This document shows positions 59,880-64,000 of a stretch of DNA of 64,000 nt, one piece after another (the first letter of the stretch is position 1; the number at the start of each line of letters is the position of its first letter). Made by a program: the position numbers and the translations under genes. This stretch comes from Glaciihabitans sp. dw_435 (GTDB lineage Bacteria; Actinomycetota; Actinomycetes; Actinomycetales; Microbacteriaceae), in assembly GCF_018449675.1 (NCBI RefSeq), contig NZ_JAAVUZ010000009.1:62001-126000 (forward strand), given 5' to 3'. The notes beneath the pieces were generated by a model, which saw nothing but the letters and a program-made list of their open reading frames with translations, did no database searches and was not told the DNA's origin.

Positions 59880-60359
59880 CTAGCGACGACGGCGGAAGAG
59901 GGACCCGAGCGAGGGCAGGGAGCCGAAGCCAACGAAGTGCCGCGGCGACCGGCGGGCACGGGCCGGCGGCGGCCAGGTGAGTTCCTTGTCGAGCGCCGCC
60001 TCCAGTTGTCGCAGGGCGACGTGGGGCGTGGCGGGAGTACTCGCGGAGCCGGCCGCGCAGTCGATGACGATCTGCAGCGAAGAGGGCTGGTGTCCGCCGG
60101 GAAACTTGCGCACTTCGAGACGCAGGTTCGAGTCGTCCACCCACTGCGCGGAATCCGCGGACCACATGCCGCTCCCGAACGCGAACACGGTCTCGCGGGA
60201 CGCCGCAACGAGCACGTGCGGCTGGAAGACCCAGGCCGAGCTGCGCGCCTCGTACGCCATGGTCTCGAGCACGTAGGTGCCGCCGGGCGAGGGGGTGGAT
60301 GCCACGGAGTTTCCGCTGCTCACGGGCGGGGTTTCGCCGGGCGGGGTCTCTTCGCTCAT
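59880..60359 (-). CDS. Hypothetical protein coupled to an HTH gene
   Basis: A 159-residue protein of unknown family. The first 25 residues are Pro/Ser/Thr-rich, followed by a beta-rich domain (GTYVLETMAYEARSSAWVFQPHVLVAASRETVFAFGSGMW) and a basic C-terminus ending FRRRR. Its ATG overlaps the stop of the HTH gene (ATGA), so the two form a unit. Confidence 0.65.
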   Translation of the reverse strand: MSEETPPGETPPVSSGNSVASTPSPGGTYVLETMAYEARSSAWVFQPHVLVAASRETVFAFGSGMWSADSAQWVDDSNLRLEVRKFPGGHQPSSLQIVIDCAAGSASTPATPHVALRQLEAALDKELTWPPPARARRSPRHFVGFGSLPSLGSLFRRRR

Positions 60360-60637
60360 CACGAGTCCGCCGGGCGGGGCCAGAGGTCGGTGGCGAGGCC
60401 ACGTTCCAGCTTGGCGATCGTCTCCAGGTCGGGCCAACTGCGGCCCTGCAGCACCGCGAGGATCGTCGTGTGATTGACCCCGCACGACTCGGCGGCGGCG
60501 CGCAACGTGCGGTCGCCGATCGCGGCGCGCAGGTTGATGGCGAGGCGGCGGGCCACCTCGGCGCTCGGGTCATCCGCTTCCCTGTCCGGCCAATCGGCCA
60601 CGCGATCGCGGGGCAGGGTGCGTGTGGGACGAGGCAT
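60359..60637 (-). CDS. Small helix-turn-helix DNA-binding protein
   Basis: A 92-residue protein with a Cro/C1-like helix-turn-helix: ARRLAINLRAAIGDRTLRAAAESCGVNHTTILAVLQGRSWPDLETIAKLERGLATDLW. A TACGCT box seven bases before the ATG suggests leaderless expression. It may regulate itself and its coupled neighbour; the divergent DUF1963 gene starts 50 bases away. Confidence 0.8.
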   Translation of the reverse strand: MPRPTRTLPRDRVADWPDREADDPSAEVARRLAINLRAAIGDRTLRAAAESCGVNHTTILAVLQGRSWPDLETIAKLERGLATDLWPRPADS

Positions 60638-60644
60638 GTTTGTC

Positions 60645-60650
60645 AGCGTA
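60645..60650 (-). promoter_or_regulatory. -10 box of leaderless HTH gene
   Basis: Minus-strand TACGCT, seven bases, then the ATG at 60637. Confidence 0.45.
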
Positions 60651-60675
60651 GAGGTCGGTGGGGTGCGGCCGCGGA

Positions 60676-60681
60676 TAGCCT
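60676..60681 (+). promoter_or_regulatory. -10 box of leaderless DUF1963 gene
   Basis: TAGCCT, six bases, then the ATG at 60688. Confidence 0.55.
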
Positions 60682-60687
60682 TGCCCT

Positions 60688-61692
60688 ATGACCCTGAGCG
60701 ATGTTGAACAGCAGTGGATTACCGACACGCTCGCGGGTACGCCCGCCGAGGCCGCCACGGCGGTGTGCATCAAGTACGCCGAGCGCTGCTTCGACCTGGT
60801 GGTGCCGAGCAATGACCGTCCCACGATGAGCGACTTCGCCCTCGGAGCGACGCGGCTGGGCGGCACCCCCGACCTGCCCGACGGGCTCGACTGGCCGCGC
60901 GACGACGACGGAAAGTACGCAAACTTCTTCGGCCAGTTCGACCTGGCCGAGCTCGCCGAGTTCGCTCCCGGCATCGGCCTTCCCGACGAGGGCCTGCTCA
61001 GCCTGTTCACGACCTACATCGAGAGCGCGGCGGAGCCGGTCGTGGTGCGCGCCATCCTGAGTCATCCCGACCGCAACCTCGTGCGCCACGTGCCGCCGAC
61101 CGACGACGACGATTTCGCCGACCCGTACACCGGATTCCTCGAGCCGACCGGCGTGCGGTTCGCCCCCAACGTGTCGCTGCCGCTGACGCAGGCCGACTTT
61201 CTGGCCGAGCTGCAGCTCGCCCTCGAGGACGACGACGCCATCTACGACCTGCGCGAGGCGTTCGCCACCGGTGTCGAGGGCTCGATCGGCCAGCTCGGCG
61301 GGTTTGGCAACCCGCACTCGGATGACGACTTCCGGCGCATCCTCTATTTCCACCGGGTCGGCCACGGCGGTGCACAGTTCGAGGACTACTACGCCTCCGA
61401 CGAGGATCGCCGCGTCGCCATCGAGGTGAAGACCGAGGAGCTCGAAGACGAGAAGAACGACCTCGTCGTGCGACGCCTCACCAACCAGATCGAGCAGATT
61501 CGGTGGATCTCCGAGAACGCGCGCGCGATTGCCACGGAGGCGCGTCAGTGGCGGATGATCCTGCGGATCGATTCCAACAACGCGATGCAACTCGACCTCA
61601 TGGACGCCGACCCCATCTATTTCTACGGACCGACTGCGGAGATTGCCGCTGGTAACTTCTCCCGGATCGAAGCGATGGTCACGCAGGGATAG
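60688..61692 (+). CDS. DUF1963 (YwqG-like) protein
   Basis: A 334-residue acidic cytosolic protein with the DUF1963 core: SDFALGATRLGGTPDLPDGLDWPRDDDGKYANFFGQFDLAELAEFAPGIGLPDEGLLSLF, and near the end WRMILRIDSNNAMQLDLMDADPIYFYGPTAEIAAGNFSRIEAMV. YwqG-type proteins are linked by context to polymorphic toxin systems, but the function is undefined. The TAG stop forms part of the ptsH -10 box. Confidence 0.85.
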   Translation: MTLSDVEQQWITDTLAGTPAEAATAVCIKYAERCFDLVVPSNDRPTMSDFALGATRLGGTPDLPDGLDWPRDDDGKYANFFGQFDLAELAEFAPGIGLPDEGLLSLFTTYIESAAEPVVVRAILSHPDRNLVRHVPPTDDDDFADPYTGFLEPTGVRFAPNVSLPLTQADFLAELQLALEDDDAIYDLREAFATGVEGSIGQLGGFGNPHSDDDFRRILYFHRVGHGGAQFEDYYASDEDRRVAIEVKTEELEDEKNDLVVRRLTNQIEQIRWISENARAIATEARQWRMILRIDSNNAMQLDLMDADPIYFYGPTAEIAAGNFSRIEAMVTQG

Positions 61693-61695
61693 GCT
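61690..61695 (+). promoter_or_regulatory. -10 box of leaderless HPr gene
   Basis: TAGGCT, seven bases, then the ATG at 61703. Its TAG is the stop codon of the DUF1963 gene. Confidence 0.45.
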
Positions 61696-61702
61696 CGCCT
61701 GC

Positions 61703-61972
61703 ATGCCCAGCACAACAGCCGTCGTCGGTTCTGCGTCCGGAATGCACGCCCGCCCCGCCTCTCTCTTCTCCCAGGCCGCGGCCGCCACGGGGGTTTCGGT
61801 CACGATCGGCAAGGTCGGGGGCAAGCCCGTCAACGCGGCCAGCATCCTCGGCCTGCTCACGCTCGGCATCGATCACGGCGAAGAAGTGACCCTCACCACC
61901 GAGGGCGACAACGCCGAGGAGGCGCTCGCCACCCTGACGGCACTGCTGGAAAGCAACCTCGACGAGGCCTAA
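61703..61972 (+). CDS. ptsH: HPr family phosphocarrier protein
   Basis: HPr passes phosphate from enzyme I to the sugar-specific EII proteins of the PTS. The 89-residue protein has the active His in SGMHARPASLFSQAAA and the regulatory serine region VNAASILGLLTLGIDHGEEVTLTTEGDNAEEAL. It stands alone here, without ptsI or an EII gene nearby. The ATG at 61703 is set by homology and the TAGGCT box. Confidence 0.94.
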   Translation: MPSTTAVVGSASGMHARPASLFSQAAAATGVSVTIGKVGGKPVNAASILGLLTLGIDHGEEVTLTTEGDNAEEALATLTALLESNLDEA

Positions 61973-61979
61973 CCCGTCG

Positions 61980-62002
61980 CGTAACCGGGTGACCGGGTTA
62001 CG
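61980..62002 (+). terminator. Hairpin between ptsH and the GNAT gene
   Basis: CGTAACC (61980-61986) pairs with GGTTACG (61996-62002) around a 9-base loop, eight bases after the ptsH stop. There is no T-run. Confidence 0.45.
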
Positions 62003-62015
62003 GTCATTCGACGGC

Positions 62016-62021
62016 TAGCGT
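62016..62021 (+). promoter_or_regulatory. -10 box of leaderless GNAT gene
   Basis: TAGCGT, six bases, then the ATG at 62028. Confidence 0.5.
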
Positions 62022-62027
62022 GAATAC

Positions 62028-62648
62028 ATGCAGTCGCCGTCATCCCCCGCTTCGCCGTCCGCGTCCTCGCCCGACCAGGACACCGCCGCCATCATCACCG
62101 TCGCGGCGACCGAGAAGGAACGCGCGGCAGTGCGGGCATTCCTCACCGGTCAGTTCGGCGCAGAGGCATCCCGCGTCATCCCGTCGCTCGACGACGACAA
62201 GTTCTTCGCATCGACGGTGCTGCAGGCGGCGACCCCGACCGGAAAGATCATCGGCACCATCGTCACCCGAAGGTCTCCGATGGCGGTGGCGTACTACACG
62301 TCCGTCGGCCAGGGCCTCGAGCCCGTCGACTACGAGCTGGAGCTCGAGCGCGTCAGCTACCTCGACATCATGGCGGTGGCCCCCGGCGAGCGCCGCCGTG
62401 GTGTCGGCACGGCCCTCATCGCCGCGCTCGAGGAGCGCCTGCGTGCCGCCGGGGTGAAGATCTGGTTCGGTGGAATTGGCAACACCCCGGAGAGCGTTCC
62501 CGTCGCCGACTACTTCCAGAACCGTGGGTTCCAGGTGCTCGCGCCGGGTAACTTGTTGCCCTCGTTCCTCGGCCGCCGCTGGACCCTGCCGCACTCGCCC
62601 CAGCCGCGCGTCTGGTTCTACAAGCAGCTCAAGGCAGCCGCGAAGTAA
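62028..62648 (+). CDS. GNAT family N-acetyltransferase
   Basis: A 206-residue acetyltransferase with a Ser/Pro-rich lead (SSPASPSASSPDQDT), beta-strand region VSYLDIMAVAPGERRRGVGTALIAALEERLRAAGVK (RRRGVGTA binds acetyl-CoA), and the end VADYFQNRGFQVLAPGNLLP typical of GNATs. The acceptor is unknown. The ATG at 62028 is fixed by the leaderless box. Confidence 0.88.
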   Translation: MQSPSSPASPSASSPDQDTAAIITVAATEKERAAVRAFLTGQFGAEASRVIPSLDDDKFFASTVLQAATPTGKIIGTIVTRRSPMAVAYYTSVGQGLEPVDYELELERVSYLDIMAVAPGERRRGVGTALIAALEERLRAAGVKIWFGGIGNTPESVPVADYFQNRGFQVLAPGNLLPSFLGRRWTLPHSPQPRVWFYKQLKAAAK

Positions 62649-62738
62649 CCTTCCTCAGCGCGGACCAGGCTGCAGCTCGGTGCGCACCGGCTCCGGTTTG
62701 AACAGCACTCCCCGGTCGGCGTCTTCGAGCGTCGCAAA

Positions 62739-62924
62739 TTACCCGACGAGGGTGCGCCCCTCGGACGTCGGGGCCCACGTGACGACCCGGTAGAACAGCT
62801 CTTTTCGTGGCCCGAATCTCAGCGCAACAACGACGGCAGCCGGGTGCCGGTGATCGTCGCGCATGAGAATCCACTCGCTCATGCCGATTCGGATCGGCGG
62901 CCACGGTGGTTTCCAGTTCTGCAT
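62739..62924 (-). CDS. Small hypothetical protein, 61 residues
   Basis: A strong ribosome site TAGGAG six bases before the ATG at 62924 supports translation. The peptide begins MQNWKPPWPPIRIGMSEWILM, is rich in Trp and Arg, and contains GPRKELFYRVVTWAPTSEGRTLVG. It resembles small conserved actinobacterial proteins of no known function. It diverges from the quinone oxidoreductase gene. Confidence 0.65.
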   Translation of the reverse strand: MQNWKPPWPPIRIGMSEWILMRDDHRHPAAVVVALRFGPRKELFYRVVTWAPTSEGRTLVG

Positions 62925-63036
62925 TGGTTGCTCCTAGTGAAGAGGGAGCAGCCGGCCCTGCAAGAACGACATTACGACGTGGGGTCTGACATTTCCACAT
63001 GGCGTTCGTGTGGGTGGCCGGTGACAGACTGAGGCA

Positions 63037-64000
63037 ATGCGCGCCGTTACTATTTCCCACCCCGGAGACCCCTCGGTACTCGGCTGGGGCGAGACAGAAC
63101 TTCCCACCCCTACCCCCACGGACGTGGTGATCCGCGTCGCTGCCGCCGGCATCAACAACGCCGATCTGCTGCAACGGCAGGGCCACTACCCCGTTCCCGC
63201 GGGCGCCTCGCCGATCCTCGGCCTCGAGGTGTCGGGCGAGATCTCCTGGGTCGGCGCCGACGTCTCCGGATGGTCGGTCGGCGACCGCGTGTGCGCCCTG
63301 CTGTCCGGCGGCGGGTATGCGGAAGAAGTGGTTGTCCCCGGCGACATGCTCCTGCCCGTTCCGACCGGCGTTGACCTCATCGAGGCAGCCGGACTGCCCG
63401 AGGCCGCCGGCACCGTGTACTCCAACCTCGCGATGAACGCCCGGTTGGGCGACGGGATGACCCTGCTGGTGCACGGCGGAGCGAGCGGTATCGGCACCTT
63501 CGCCATCCAGTGGGCGAAGGCGATCGGCGCGACCGTCGTCACCACGGCAGGGTCTGCGCGCAAGCTCGACCGCGTGTCAGCCCTCGGCGCGGACACCCTG
63601 GTCAACTACCGCGAGCAGGATTTCGTGGCCGAGACCCTCGCGGCAACCGGTGGGCGTGGGGCCGAGGTCATCCTCGACATCGTCGGAGCTGACTACCTCG
63701 ACCGCAACATCCGCGCCCTTGCCCCGGACGGGCACCTCGTGGTCATCGGCAGCACCGGTGGCTCCCCCGACGCCCCGCTGAACATCGGGTTGCTGATGTC
63801 GAAGCGCGGCAGCGTGACATCCACCAGCCTGCGCAGCCGCCCGCACACGCAGAAGGCCGCCATCATTCGCGAGGTGCGGCAGAACGTGTGGCCGCTCATC
63901 GAGGCGGGACGGATCGTGCCGGTGATCGATTCCATTTTTTCGATGGCGGATGCCTCGGAGGGCCACCGTCTGCTCGCCGCCGGTGGCGCCGTCGGCAAGG
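63037..64000 (+). CDS. NAD(P)H-quinone oxidoreductase / zinc-independent MDR family (3' end outside window)
   Basis: A medium-chain reductase without the structural zinc ligands. It reads MRAVTISHPGDPSVLGWGETELP, then AAAGINNADLLQRQGHYPVPAGASPILGLEVSGEI, the NADP-binding LLVHGGASGIGTFAIQWAKAIGATVVTTAGS and VILDIVGADYLDRNIRALAPDGHLVVIG. The order fits the quinone oxidoreductase (QOR/PIG3) group, which reduces quinones. 321 codons are present and the frame is open at base 64000; a few more residues are expected. CAGACT, a weak -10 variant, lies six bases before the ATG. Confidence 0.93.
   Translation, partial: MRAVTISHPGDPSVLGWGETELPTPTPTDVVIRVAAAGINNADLLQRQGHYPVPAGASPILGLEVSGEISWVGADVSGWSVGDRVCALLSGGGYAEEVVVPGDMLLPVPTGVDLIEAAGLPEAAGTVYSNLAMNARLGDGMTLLVHGGASGIGTFAIQWAKAIGATVVTTAGSARKLDRVSALGADTLVNYREQDFVAETLAATGGRGAEVILDIVGADYLDRNIRALAPDGHLVVIGSTGGSPDAPLNIGLLMSKRGSVTSTSLRSRPHTQKAAIIREVRQNVWPLIEAGRIVPVIDSIFSMADASEGHRLLAAGGAVGK

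Overview
The window is high-GC (roughly two-thirds G+C) bacterial chromosome with short intergenic gaps, frequent GTG starts and a gene set typical of Actinobacteria: an Lsr2 nucleoid protein, NucS/EndoMS mismatch repair, a divergent hemE/hemA pair, a 13E12/DUF222 HNH protein, DUF4190 membrane proteins and a WXG100-like gene. Together these suggest a member of the Microbacteriaceae; this is inferred from protein character, not from a database search. I see no rRNA, tRNA, CRISPR array, insertion sequence, prophage or replication origin.

Layout. 1-5.7 kb: hemE (partial) diverging from hemA, two tandem GNAT acetyltransferases, an SDR reductase diverging from its TetR-type regulator, and a DyP peroxidase. 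5.7-8.2 kb: a wall-anchored repeat protein with a LATTG sorting signal. 8.5-12.9 kb: a beta-lactamase-fold protein lacking the catalytic serine, an M13 metallopeptidase and a MATE exporter. 12.8-16 kb: a LacI regulator diverging from an MFS transporter, then nucS. 16-19.6 kb: four overlapping genes resembling a type VII secretion effector cassette (WXG100-like partner, membrane-spanning protein with a candidate toxin tail, unknown protein, SseB-like protein). 19.7-25.4 kb: HAD phosphatase, zinc-ribbon peptide diverging from a MarR/OhrR regulator, and a methylcitrate locus in which a GNAT domain is fused in frame to methylcitrate synthase. 25.3-28.6 kb: a type III polyketide synthase, ICMT-like methyltransferase and flavoprotein operon with the gene order of the Streptomyces srsABC phenolic-lipid operon, preceded by a TetR gene. 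28.8-34.2 kb: PadR with a membrane protein, small membrane proteins and an MFS transporter.

34.4-40.5 kb holds the histidine-utilisation operon hutU - M20 hydrolase - hutF - hutI - hutD. hutH lies 11 kb downstream (51.4-53 kb), overlapping an aminotransferase and diverging from an IclR regulator. Both hut transcription units carry the same 17-bp element, TGTCTCAAATnnCAGAC, upstream, which ties the split pathway together. Between them lie a DUF222 HNH protein and a Dpp/Opp-type ABC transporter operon with a flavin monooxygenase and a class II aldolase-like gene. 54-64 kb: lsr2, a TetR/MFS pair, gluconate kinase and permease, a TSUP permease, small conserved proteins, HPr, a GNAT and a quinone oxidoreductase running off the end.

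A recurring feature is a TAnnnT box exactly 6-7 bases before the start codon (at least 16 genes), which indicates leaderless transcripts. In three cases the stop codon of the upstream gene supplies the first bases of the box.
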